A DNA stretch of 64,000 bases from NCBI RefSeq assembly GCF_000007485.1, contig NC_004572.3, positions 248,001 to 312,000 of the forward strand, given 5' to 3'. Position numbers and translations under genes: made by a program. Positions 21,283 to 29,975 of this stretch are shown here, piece by piece. Each line of letters starts with the position of its first letter. Positions within the stretch are counted from its first letter, which is position 1. This DNA is from Tropheryma whipplei str. Twist. Its GTDB lineage: Bacteria > Actinomycetota > Actinomycetes > Actinomycetales > Microbacteriaceae. Under the pieces are notes generated by a model, which saw nothing but the letters and a program-made list of their open reading frames with translations, did no database searches and was not told the DNA's origin.

Positions 21283-22194
21283 ATGTTTACCTTTATCCTC
21301 AGCGAGCTGATCCATAATGTACGCCGCAGCGCATCTATGGTCTCCTCTGTGATTATCGTCACATTTATATCTCTCACATTTGTCGGAACAGCCGCTCTCA
21401 TGCAGTTACAAATCGTGCACATGAAAAGCTTCTGGTACGATCGCGCCCAGGTTGCCATTTTTCTCTGCACCGAGCATTCATCTCAATCAACCTGCAGTGC
21501 CGGTAAGGCTACCGAAGAGCAGAAAGACAGCGTGCGTCAACGTCTTGATTCCTCGGTTATAAAGCCACTAATTGAAAAGTATTATTTTGAAAATCATGAG
21601 CAAGCCTACAAAAACTTCAAAGAACAATTCAAGAACAACAAAATCGTCGAGCTGACAACACCCGACCAGCTTAACGAAACTTTTTGGGTCAAGCTGCACA
21701 ACCCTTCCCAGTCGACCGTTATTATCGAAGCCTTCAACGATATAAGTGGGGTTGATTCGGTTGTCGATCAGAGGCAGTATCTAAATCAGATTTTTTATAT
21801 TCTAAATCTTGCCAGCGTAACATCCATCTCAATTGCGGCTGTAATGCTGATTGCGGCTGTAATGCTGATTGCAACTACAATACGTCTTTCTGCTTTTACA
21901 AGACGCAAGGAAATCGAGATTATGCGCCTTGTTGGTGCCAGTAATTTCTTTGTCCAAGCACCATTCGTTCTCGAGGGGATTTTTGCCGCATCAATCGGTG
22001 CTCTATTATCGAGCATTGCAATCGTGTCTATCGCACAATTCTTTATTACGGACTATCTTGCTGTCAAGTTACCCGTTGTCTCATTTTTCTCTGTTGGTGA
22101 TTCTTTGATAATCGTTCCGATTATTTTTGGGATTGCCATTCTCCTTTCGGGATTATCTGCAAAATTCTCGATTTCTCGTTCACTTCGGGTCTAA
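21283..22194 (+). CDS. ftsX: Cell division protein FtsX
   Basis: 303 residues. Membrane partner of FtsE; passes ATPase state to peptidoglycan hydrolases outside the cell. N-terminal helix about residues 20-42, an extracellular domain (about 43-170), then three C-terminal helices with the cytoplasmic RRKEIEIMRLVGAS loop typical of the family. An exact 18-bp tandem duplication (21832-21849 and 21850-21867) doubles the IAAVML segment inside a membrane helix. ATG start 14 bp after ftsE. Confidence 0.92.
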   Translation: MFTFILSELIHNVRRSASMVSSVIIVTFISLTFVGTAALMQLQIVHMKSFWYDRAQVAIFLCTEHSSQSTCSAGKATEEQKDSVRQRLDSSVIKPLIEKYYFENHEQAYKNFKEQFKNNKIVELTTPDQLNETFWVKLHNPSQSTVIIEAFNDISGVDSVVDQRQYLNQIFYILNLASVTSISIAAVMLIAAVMLIATTIRLSAFTRRKEIEIMRLVGASNFFVQAPFVLEGIFAASIGALLSSIAIVSIAQFFITDYLAVKLPVVSFFSVGDSLIIVPIIFGIAILLSGLSAKFSISRSLRV

Positions 22195-22205
22195 GGGTTC
22201 AAGCT

Positions 22206-22841
22206 GTGCACAGGCGATCTTCTAAGAGTTACTCCTCCAGGAATTCTAAAATTCCAGAGCGTTCTAAAATTCCAGATTGCGTTATCGCATCAAACAAAAG
22301 CGCAGAATATAACTATTTTCTGGACAAAACATTTGAGGCAGGCCTTGTCCTACTGGGCAGTGAGGTAAAAAGCGTCAGACAGCAAAAAATAAGTCTGTCT
22401 GAGGCCTATATTTATGAGGATAACTCAGAAATATGGCTTGCCAATCTGTATATCCCAGAGCACAAAACGGGGGGATGGACCAATCATAATCCCCGGCGAC
22501 TCAGAAAACTATTGTTACACAAGTACCAAATTGCACGTCTACGAAAAGATCTATTAATCCCTGGTATAACCCTGGTGCCCATCAAGTTTTATTTCAGGAA
22601 CGGCCGCGCGAAGCTTCTTATAGCCCTTGCGCGAGGTAAAAAGCTAATTGACAAGCGCGAGGTAATAAAAGAGCGAGAGGCCACCCTAGAAGCAAACCGT
22701 GCCCTAAAACATCGCTTACGCAGACCCCGTGCACAGCGCAATACACAACGCAGTGTAACCCCGCGCCGCACGCGGGAAAATAAAAATGTACGGGGGAGTA
22801 AGGCAAGGTCTGCCAGGCGCAATGTACGGCGTGAAAACTAA
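22206..22841 (+). CDS. smpB: SsrA-binding protein SmpB
   Basis: 211 residues; the usual length is about 155. Binds tmRNA and brings it to stalled ribosomes; the tmRNA gene is 7.3 kb downstream. Core motifs are present: KSAEYNYFL, GLVLLGSEVKSVR, WLANLYIPEH, KLIALARGKKLYDKR-type ending (here LLIALARGKKLIDKRE). The C-terminus adds about 45 Arg-rich residues. The N-terminus contains an 18-bp tandem duplication (unit 22244-22261) giving SKIPERSKIPD. GTG start 11 bp after ftsX. Last gene of the prfB cluster. Confidence 0.92.
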   Translation: MHRRSSKSYSSRNSKIPERSKIPDCVIASNKSAEYNYFLDKTFEAGLVLLGSEVKSVRQQKISLSEAYIYEDNSEIWLANLYIPEHKTGGWTNHNPRRLRKLLLHKYQIARLRKDLLIPGITLVPIKFYFRNGRAKLLIALARGKKLIDKREVIKEREATLEANRALKHRLRRPRAQRNTQRSVTPRRTRENKNVRGSKARSARRNVRREN

Positions 22842-23223
22842 CAAGCGATAATAAAACAAGCGACAACTAATAATAGGTGCCTTAGCAACCATTCTGACAT
22901 CTATCCTCACACTCTTTTTTGGTCACCGAGTTATTTAAACCGATTATTGTGTATATATTTCTGAATTATTTTGTATTTCTGAATTATTGTGTATAATAAA
23001 TCCGTAACTACTATTACGCATCTATTCACATAAGAGCATATACACAGTGTGTATACAGGTAAGGGTTTACTGTACACAGGTAAGAACTTGCAGAGTGTAC
23101 ACACAAATAAAAACTTAATATCACAAAACTTAATACGTATAACAAACATACACAACCGTGTATGTAGTAAACACATGTGTAACGAACATATGTTGTACAT
23201 ACATGTATTACAGTACATACATG

Positions 23224-23302
23224 TATTACATATGTGACTTACATATGTAATACAACAAATACATGTACATACATGTATCACATGTGTGACTTACACATGT
23301 AA
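23224..23302. promoter_or_regulatory. Pair of hairpins sharing the loop TGACTTA
   Basis: First: TATTACATATG (23224-23234), loop TGACTTA, CATATGTAATA (23242-23252), perfect 11-bp arms. Second: TCACATGTG (23278-23286), the same loop, CACATGTAA (23294-23302), one mismatch. A shared loop with different but paired arms suggests selection for the structure. Confidence 0.55.
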
Positions 23303-23353
23303 CATACATAAAACATAAACATAAAACATAAGGGGACGGAAAGGTAAGGACCT

Positions 23354-23391
23354 TACGTGTTGTTATAACAATACGTTCATAACAACACGTA
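23354..23391. promoter_or_regulatory. Inverted repeat with 13-bp perfect arms
   Basis: TACGTGTTGTTAT (23354-23366) pairs exactly with ATAACAACACGTA (23379-23391) around a 12-nt loop. No T-run follows, so it is unlikely to be a simple terminator. A smaller hairpin GTAAGG-A-CCTTAC (23345-23356) overlaps its left arm and could compete with it. Confidence 0.55.
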
Positions 23392-23434
23392 GAACTGAAA
23401 GATTGGGGCGCGTCGGCTTATACAGAGGTCGGGG

Positions 23435-23460
23435 TGATTCTCATATCTATATGAGAATCA
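23435..23460. promoter_or_regulatory. 26-bp near-perfect palindrome, operator candidate
   Basis: TGATTCTCATAT-CT-ATATGAGAATCA: two exact 12-bp arms around two bases, about 125 bp upstream of the WiSP start. Size and symmetry suit a dimeric repressor. The half-site TGAGAATCA loosely recalls Fur-type metal boxes, but I have no firm match. Confidence 0.5.
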
Positions 23461-23583
23461 CATACCAATAGACTGTGCTGTAATAGTTATGCTGTGTAAA
23501 CTAACAACACTGTGTAATTAACACATTTACTGAATAACACTGTAGTATTTATCTCTGTAGTGTTAAGAGAGAGAACAAGTAAC

Positions 23584-24357
23584 ATGTATATGAAAAAACA
23601 ATATAGACACCCTCTCTCTTACCTCACCAAAGCCTTTACCTTACTATTAACCCTTCTCCTCCTATCATCCCTACAATATGAAACAGCCTTTGCCAGACAG
23701 ACACCTCCTGCTCTATCCCTCCTATCATCTGTTTCATCTACATCTGTTTCATCTAATACCAAATACACAAGAGTAAGTAATACAAATACACAAGAAGTAT
23801 GTGTAACAACTAACACAAATGTATCTCTCCTAATAGATCCTGTTACAAGCAGTACAAAACAAACCCTGTCCTGCACCCCATCTCTCTTACCCCAACCACA
23901 GACACATATATATGTCCCATACACAGATACATCCTCATACCTATATGTCCCATATATAACCAACACACATATATCTCTCTATTACACAGATAAGAAAGCA
24001 GATCCATCATCTTTCCTAACCTTCCCTCATACAGACATAGCAACCCCATACGGAGATGAGAAAGTAATCTCCATAACAAAGACAACAACCAATCTCATAG
24101 CTCTCCTAACAACCCGTAACATCTTCTTCTTTGACATACATGTAACAGAGAAACCAAAGATAACTGTTCCCATACACAAACAGATAGATAACACATATCT
24201 CTCAGACATACCATCACTCAGAAACTCCAGATACACCTTCTCTCTAACACACCCAAACAAAGACATAACCATAGATAGATACACCGGACAGATACATCTC
24301 TCATCCCTACCAACATCTCCCATAACAGCCCATAACCACAACAAACACAACATGTAA
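23584..24357 (+). CDS. WiSP surface protein, N-terminal part, cut short by inserted repeat tract
   Basis: 257 residues from ATG 23584. A basic start and long hydrophobic stretch ending near ETAFA give a signal peptide (about 1-38). The following domain aligns with the start of the second WiSP protein (46848): LSLLSSVS, SYLYVPYITN / SYVYVPYIRG, LLTTRNIFFF / LLTGGNVYFY, SLRNSRYTFSLT / ALRGSPFTYSLS. At TGQIHLSSLPTSPIT the match stops and the reading runs into the 583-bp repeat tract, ending after AHNHNKHNM. The downstream WiSP part lies in the same frame. If expressed, it would be a secreted fragment without an anchor. Confidence 0.8.
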   Translation: MYMKKQYRHPLSYLTKAFTLLLTLLLLSSLQYETAFARQTPPALSLLSSVSSTSVSSNTKYTRVSNTNTQEVCVTTNTNVSLLIDPVTSSTKQTLSCTPSLLPQPQTHIYVPYTDTSSYLYVPYITNTHISLYYTDKKADPSSFLTFPHTDIATPYGDEKVISITKTTTNLIALLTTRNIFFFDIHVTEKPKITVPIHKQIDNTYLSDIPSLRNSRYTFSLTHPNKDITIDRYTGQIHLSSLPTSPITAHNHNKHNM

Positions 24358-24907
24358 CTCACACGGAGTAACCTGTAACCCCTGCCCGCATTACTGGTAA
24401 CCCATACTGCACAAACACATACCCTGGCAGGTGAAGGCAATGACCATCACACGGCTACCACATACACAGGCTCTGACAGGGACACGATGGTACGGATTAC
24501 ACTGTGCTGTGAATTACACTGTGTCAAGTATCAAGGATGTGACTTTGCCAGGTGGCAAATACACTGTGCCAAGTGTTAACGCTGTGGCTGTGATTGTAAA
24601 TGGCATATACATATACCCCACCGATGTACTAACCAAGGGTGGAGAAGGTTATTCACAACAGGTAACACCCGCCCCTTCACATATGCAACTCCGCCGCAAT
24701 AAACGCTCAACCACCCAATCTCTCAAATACACCAATCATCCTCTCTTTATTCCCACCAATACGATCTTCATAATCCAACAATCAGGATCAGCAACTATCT
24801 CTGACTCATTCCCACCAATACTCGGTGCAACATCAATCACATACTCTACCCAATCTCTGCATATACCCAATATCTATCTAACTTCACCATAGACCTAACC
24901 CATAACA
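24325..24907 (+). repeat. Repeat tract interrupting the WiSP gene (copy of 3986-4568)
   Basis: Identical to field 1 DNA in every stretch compared. In the WiSP frame it brings stops at 24355 and 24802, among others. Its left edge falls at codon PIT of the WiSP N-terminus. Its right edge falls at the TIDLTHNM module, where the tract is itself WiSP-like, so the exchange could have used that homology. Confidence 0.85.
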
Positions 24908-27900
24908 TGTGGACATACACGGGAAGTGACACAAACCAGGGGTCGGGTACTGTAACCCTAACTATTACTGCTTATGACAAGTCATCATCATCTACAACAC
25001 GGGCATGGACTGTCATAACAGTGGGTGCATCTAGCTGTATAAACACACAAACATACTGTGGTCTGATAATGCAGAATATTGCACTAGATGATGCATCAAC
25101 CAGCTTTACTGTCAAAGCTATACCTAACTACTATGACTATCCCAGTGATTTCAAGAACAAACTCTCTCATCGAGTTACCCTGTGGAACTACATAAATGCT
25201 GGCAATGGTGTGCCAAGTATCAGTGGCACAGAGGTAAATAACAAACTCACATACCCCACCGATGTACTAACCAAGGGCGGATCAGGTTATTCATCACAGA
25301 CAACATCTGTACCCATGACTGTTATCTATACCATGGATACGAAGAAGAATCCCTTACCCTCGGGCCTTACCCTAATCACAAGTACAGTACCACAGTATCT
25401 ATTCACATATACAAGAACTACTACACAGACATATACATCTACATATACATCTAAATCTCCCTCCTATTCCTCTTACCCTGTAACCATTACAGCAAGACTT
25501 GTATATATTACAAAACAACCATATATCAAGGCAGGTGAGGGCAAAGCACGTCACATAGCTATCTCAGAAATTACCGCATATCGTACATTCTTTACTTCTT
25601 ATACCCACACTATATACTCATACGCTAATCCAAGCCTAAAAGCACGTGTATTACTGTACACACAGAGTCAGAGTAATGTAAGTATTACACCTATACTCTA
25701 CGGAAGCTTTTCTATATCCACATATGTATTAGTAGATACAACAGGTGCTACATCAGGATCTACGGGTCTACCTAAAGGACTAAGTATTGATACAACCAAA
25801 GGAGAGATAACAGGAAGTATAGATGGGGGTGTTACACCTGGAGAGTATAAAGTAAGCTTTTACGCTTTTGCATCACCTGTTGCTACCCTTCGTATACCTT
25901 CTTATCTTGTTACATATACCTTTTATGTATTACCCAGTAATAGTAGTAGTGTTCATGCACTAACTTCACCAAGTAGAACAGCTTCTGTTACGTTTATGAG
26001 TACAACATATACCAATCTGTCTTATACAGTTACCAATACAACAGAGACAAGTCCAACTGGATCTGGTGGTCTACCTAAAGGACTAACCCTTGATACAACC
26101 AAAGGAGAGATAACAGGAAGTATAGATACAGGTGTTACACCTGGAGAGTATGTTGCAATCATTACTGTTACGTATAGTAGTAACAGTAAGACAGAGGTTA
26201 GTCCCAGTACTGTTACGTACACTCACACATTTCTTGTTGATCAAAGTACTACACCATCTCTATCTAACCAAGCCACAGGTGTATCTATAGGTCAGACTAA
26301 TATAACTATTACACCCAAGACAACGGGTTATATAACTTCTTATACAGTTGCTAGTACAGATGCTACATCTGGTGGAACTAGTGCAAATGGTCTACCTAAA
26401 GGACTAACCCTTAATTCCTCTGGAACCATAACAGGAAGTATAGATACGAGTGTTAGCCAAGGTATATATACAGTAGTAGTAACAGGTACTGCACCTACTG
26501 TTACTAATAATGCTACAACCCTTACTAGCACAATTGTTAGTGCAACATATACATTTCTTGTTACCAGTACTACACCTGGTTTATCTAGTACAGCCACAGG
26601 TGTATCTATAGGTCAGACTAATATAACTATTACACCAACTACACAGGGTTATATAACTTCTTATACAGTTACTAATACAACAGAGACAAGTCCAACTGGA
26701 TCTGGTGGTCTACCTAAAGGACTAACCCTTGATACAACCAAAGGAACCATAACAGGAAGTATAGATACAGGTGTTACTACGGGATTATACAAAGTAACTA
26801 TTACTGCAACTGCACCTTCCTATTCTTCCTCTGCTACAACCCTTACTAGCACAATTGTTAGTGCTGTATATACCATTTGTGTATATAACTCGCTTGGTCT
26901 TGCATATCTTGGGTATCTTGTTACCCAGCCATATAAAGATATTTACAATTACTTCAAAGGCTCTGATGATTGCGGACACACAGCTCCCTGGGTTGCTAAT
27001 GCAGCGGCCGCAGGACTTCTTGGGCTTATTGGCGGCCTTGCTGCGCTTCCCACAAGAAAAAGTACAACCAAGATTCCGACAACAAAGAAAACAACAACAA
27101 AAAGGACAACCAGAAGAACAACTCAGCCTCCAATAACCATTCCAAAGCCAACTGCTACTACTCTTACACCAAGAACAACGAATAGAGTCAGATTTACATC
27201 ACGTGCCTCACAGTTACAGAGCAATCTTCCCTTTAGATCAAACTATTTAAGTCCAGACCTTATCTCGCCCTCTATTAGCTACACCTCACAGGATCTTGTT
27301 GTTACTGTGTATAAGCATGCGTCATCTGTGTATATGACACAGGTGCTTGGTCCTGCTACATATTCATTACCTAACTTTGTTACGTATGATACAGATCCTG
27401 GAGTTAATAGAGTTCCTGTTTATCTGTTCCTGAATACTACTGATGGACGTCTCTCAGGTAGTGTTGAAGCTAATACAGGAACATATACCTTCCCTGTTGT
27501 TGTAAATGGTGTGTATACCGTTCCATATACAGTGGTTGTGACAGAGTTACCATCACAGGATCTTGTTGTTACTGTGTATAAGCATGCGTCATCTGTGTAT
27601 ATGACACAGGTGCTTGGTCCTGCTACATATTCATTACCTAACTTTGTTACGTATGATACAGATCCTGGAGTTAATAGAGTTCCTGTTTATCTGTTCCTGA
27701 ATACTACTGATGGACGTCTCTCAGGTAGTGTTGAAGCTAATACAGGAACATATACCTTCCCTGTTGTTGTAAATGGTGTGTATACCGTTCCATATACAGT
27801 GGTTGTGACAGAGCTACCATCACAGGATCTTGTTGTTACTGTGTATAAGCATGCGTCATCTGTGTATATGACACAGGTGCTTGGTCCTGCTACATATTCA

Positions 27901-28632
27901 TTACCTAACTTTGTTACGTATGATACAGATCCTGGAGTTAATAGAGTTCCTGTTTATCTGTTCCTGAATACTACTGATGGACGTCTCTCAGGTAGTGTTG
28001 AAGCTAATACAGGAACATATACCTTCCCTGTTGTTGTAAATGGTGTGTATACCGTTCCATATACAGTGGTTGTGACAGAGTTACCATCACAGGATCTTGT
28101 TGTTACTGTGTATAAGCATGCGTCATCTGTGTATATGACACAGGTGCTTGGTCCTGCTACATATTCATTACCTAACTTTGTTACGTATGATACAGATCCT
28201 GGAGTTAATAGAGTTCCTGTTTATCTGTTCCTGAATACTACTGATGGACGTCTCTCAGGTAGTGTTGAAGCTAATACAGGAACATATACCTTCCCTGTTG
28301 TTGTAAATGGTGTGTATACCGTTCCATATACAGTGGTTGTGACAGAGTTACCATCACAGGATCTTGTTGTTACTGTGTATAAGCATGCGTCATCTGTGTA
28401 TATGACACAGGTGCTTGGTCCTGCTACATATTCATTACCTAACTTTGTTACGTATGATACAGATCCTGGAGTTAATAGAGTTCCTGTTTATCTGTTCCTG
28501 AATACTACTGATGGACGTCTCTCAGGTAGTGTTGAAGCTAATACAGGAACATATACCTTCCCTGTTGTTGTAAATGGTGTGTATACCGTTCCATATACAG
28601 TGGTTGTGACAGAGTTACCATCACAGGTGTGA
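24907..28632 (+). CDS. WiSP surface protein, main part with Ig-like modules, membrane segment and five tandem repeats
   Basis: 1241 residues from the first ATG; the frame is open from 24805 and is the same frame as the N-terminal part. There is no ribosome site or signal peptide, so it is probably silent now. Order: DLTNNMW/TLTITAYDK module, NIALDDAS block, GVPSISGTEV, IYTMDT, then four He_PIG-type Ig-like modules (GLPKGL...ITGSID near residues 287, 387, 495, 601). Next come a hydrophobic helix (about 692-714), a Thr/Lys/Arg-rich linker (715-760), and five 89-residue repeats (796 to the end). The last codons overlap ksgA by 4 bases. WiSP proteins are taken to be surface antigens. Confidence 0.8.
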   Translation: MWTYTGSDTNQGSGTVTLTITAYDKSSSSTTRAWTVITVGASSCINTQTYCGLIMQNIALDDASTSFTVKAIPNYYDYPSDFKNKLSHRVTLWNYINAGNGVPSISGTEVNNKLTYPTDVLTKGGSGYSSQTTSVPMTVIYTMDTKKNPLPSGLTLITSTVPQYLFTYTRTTTQTYTSTYTSKSPSYSSYPVTITARLVYITKQPYIKAGEGKARHIAISEITAYRTFFTSYTHTIYSYANPSLKARVLLYTQSQSNVSITPILYGSFSISTYVLVDTTGATSGSTGLPKGLSIDTTKGEITGSIDGGVTPGEYKVSFYAFASPVATLRIPSYLVTYTFYVLPSNSSSVHALTSPSRTASVTFMSTTYTNLSYTVTNTTETSPTGSGGLPKGLTLDTTKGEITGSIDTGVTPGEYVAIITVTYSSNSKTEVSPSTVTYTHTFLVDQSTTPSLSNQATGVSIGQTNITITPKTTGYITSYTVASTDATSGGTSANGLPKGLTLNSSGTITGSIDTSVSQGIYTVVVTGTAPTVTNNATTLTSTIVSATYTFLVTSTTPGLSSTATGVSIGQTNITITPTTQGYITSYTVTNTTETSPTGSGGLPKGLTLDTTKGTITGSIDTGVTTGLYKVTITATAPSYSSSATTLTSTIVSAVYTICVYNSLGLAYLGYLVTQPYKDIYNYFKGSDDCGHTAPWVANAAAAGLLGLIGGLAALPTRKSTTKIPTTKKTTTKRTTRRTTQPPITIPKPTATTLTPRTTNRVRFTSRASQLQSNLPFRSNYLSPDLISPSISYTSQDLVVTVYKHASSVYMTQVLGPATYSLPNFVTYDTDPGVNRVPVYLFLNTTDGRLSGSVEANTGTYTFPVVVNGVYTVPYTVVVTELPSQDLVVTVYKHASSVYMTQVLGPATYSLPNFVTYDTDPGVNRVPVYLFLNTTDGRLSGSVEANTGTYTFPVVVNGVYTVPYTVVVTELPSQDLVVTVYKHASSVYMTQVLGPATYSLPNFVTYDTDPGVNRVPVYLFLNTTDGRLSGSVEANTGTYTFPVVVNGVYTVPYTVVVTELPSQDLVVTVYKHASSVYMTQVLGPATYSLPNFVTYDTDPGVNRVPVYLFLNTTDGRLSGSVEANTGTYTFPVVVNGVYTVPYTVVVTELPSQDLVVTVYKHASSVYMTQVLGPATYSLPNFVTYDTDPGVNRVPVYLFLNTTDGRLSGSVEANTGTYTFPVVVNGVYTVPYTVVVTELPSQV
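27288..28625 (+). repeat. Five tandem 267-bp repeats in the WiSP gene
   Basis: The unit begins at the CAGGATCTTG motif, with GGATCTTG at 27291, 27558, 27825, 28092 and 28359, an exact 267-bp period (89 codons). Copies are almost identical; the only change I saw is GAGCTACC for GAGTTACC at 27811. Each encodes an Ig-like domain (VYLFLNTTDGRLSGSVEA). Near-identity argues for ongoing homogenisation or copy-number change. Confidence 0.9.
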
Positions 28633-29975
28633 TTCACGGACATGACTATTATTCTGCGGTAAAGCGATTCGTTCCTTATAAACGTTTTGGTCAACATTTT
28701 GTTACTGACCCTAATATATGTAACAAAATTGTTACTCTGGCCGGCGTTGCCCCGGGTGATTGCGTTTTGGAGATTGGCCCCGGTTTTGGTGCGCTAACCG
28801 TTGCACTGGCCAAGGCAAAGGCAACGGTGTGTGGGGTTGAAATTGACACAAGGTTGTTTAACGCTCTTTGTAAGGTTATTCCCGCTGCATTGTCTGCTCC
28901 TCAACCGTGCACAGGTCAATCTCATACGGATCAACCGTGTGACCTGGGCCGGTTGTGTGATCCGCATGAGTTACCACATCGATTCACCGATGAGCGTACC
29001 GACAAATTACCCACTTCACAGTTACACGGATTACAGGTCACCTCCGGGTCACAACACCCAACAAACCAAGGGGTACATGATACAGGATTACGTGATACCC
29101 ATAAATCTGATACACATAATGCAACACCCCGTGACCGCGCATTATTACATGACCCTGGATTACATGACACAGGATTACAGGGAGATGTGACACAAGGGTA
29201 CATGACACAGGGTGTTAGGCACAGCACTAACCTGAACAGTGCCAATCAACACAGCGACAGACAGTACAGTGACGATCAGAGCGGTGACGGGCAACACAGC
29301 ACTGTTGAGGAGAGCATCCTGGAGGCAGAAAAGCTATCTATTGCAGCCCGCACAAATACACACTCTACAGATACACGGCACGATAACACGCATGAGCACA
29401 TGCGGAAATGGGGTGAAGTGTATTTGATAAATGACGATGCCTTAAAGTTGCGAGCCTTGCCCATTACCCCAAAGATGTTGGTTGCTAATCTCCCGTACAA
29501 TATCGCGGTGCCGCTTATAATGCACGTCTTGCAACAATTTCCCAGTATCGTATCTGCAACTATTATGCTGCAGAGTGAAGTTGCGGATCGTATATGCGCT
29601 AAGCCACCTTCCAGATCCGCTGGTGCGGTGACTGCCAAAGCGGCGTGGTTCGGTCACTGGAAAAAGGTTATGAAGGTCGCAAGGCATGTTTTTTACCCCA
29701 TTCCCGGTGTTGATTCCGTAATTGTGCAATTTATCAGAGATGAGAAGAGCGATTGTGAAGTTTTGCGGGAAGCGACCTTTTCTTTGATTGAGGATGCATT
29801 TTCCAAGAGGCGCAAAATGCTCAGGCAATCTTTGAGATACATTCCCCAGGCTGATTTTGTCGCGGCTGGGATTGATCCCATGCTGCGCGCGGAGAATCTG
29901 TCTGTTGATAACTTTATGAATCTTGCGAAACGTCGTGTATACTCGACGGGCCGGAACCTTACCCATTTGGCCTAG
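28629..29975 (+). CDS. ksgA: 16S rRNA dimethyladenosine transferase KsgA with a large in-frame repeat insert
   Basis: 448 residues against about 270-290 for the family. Dimethylates the two adjacent adenines of the 3' hairpin of 16S rRNA. Motif I EIGPGFG (48-54), GVEID (69-73) and catalytic NLPYN (287-291) are intact, and the C-terminal domain is complete. Residues about 90-259 (28897-29404) are low-complexity sequence made of four ftsE-tail blocks. Without it the enzyme has normal length. The insert falls in the loop after the helix following the GVEID strand, likely at the surface. GTG start overlapping the WiSP stop (GTGA). Confidence 0.9.
   Translation: MIHGHDYYSAVKRFVPYKRFGQHFVTDPNICNKIVTLAGVAPGDCVLEIGPGFGALTVALAKAKATVCGVEIDTRLFNALCKVIPAALSAPQPCTGQSHTDQPCDLGRLCDPHELPHRFTDERTDKLPTSQLHGLQVTSGSQHPTNQGVHDTGLRDTHKSDTHNATPRDRALLHDPGLHDTGLQGDVTQGYMTQGVRHSTNLNSANQHSDRQYSDDQSGDGQHSTVEESILEAEKLSIAARTNTHSTDTRHDNTHEHMRKWGEVYLINDDALKLRALPITPKMLVANLPYNIAVPLIMHVLQQFPSIVSATIMLQSEVADRICAKPPSRSAGAVTAKAAWFGHWKKVMKVARHVFYPIPGVDSVIVQFIRDEKSDCEVLREATFSLIEDAFSKRRKMLRQSLRYIPQADFVAAGIDPMLRAENLSVDNFMNLAKRRVYSTGRNLTHLA
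28897..29404. repeat. 508-bp mosaic insert in ksgA, four blocks shared with the ftsE tail
   Basis: 28897-29086 equals 20091-20280; 29082-29274 equals 19316-19508; 29272-29354 equals 20514-20596; 29351-29404 equals 21043-21096 with about four mismatches. Adjacent blocks overlap by 3-5 bases at each junction (ACAGG, ACG, CACA), as if joined at microhomologies or by deletions within a longer ancestor. The reading frame is that of ftsE. Confidence 0.88.

Larger units (their letters stand above)
22842..23583. promoter_or_regulatory. Long AT-rich leader region upstream of the split WiSP gene, rich in hairpins
   Basis: No gene. The first 180 bp are AT-rich with repeated GAATTATTGTGTATA-like pieces. 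From 23190 three copies of TACATACATGTATTACA-like sequence appear, then two hairpins with the same TGACTTA loop, a 13-bp-arm inverted repeat and a 26-bp palindrome. A ribosome-site-like purine run (AAGAGAGAGAAC, 23565-23576) precedes the WiSP start. The length and structure suggest a regulated promoter or leader RNA, though no protein binding site could be matched. Confidence 0.5.
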
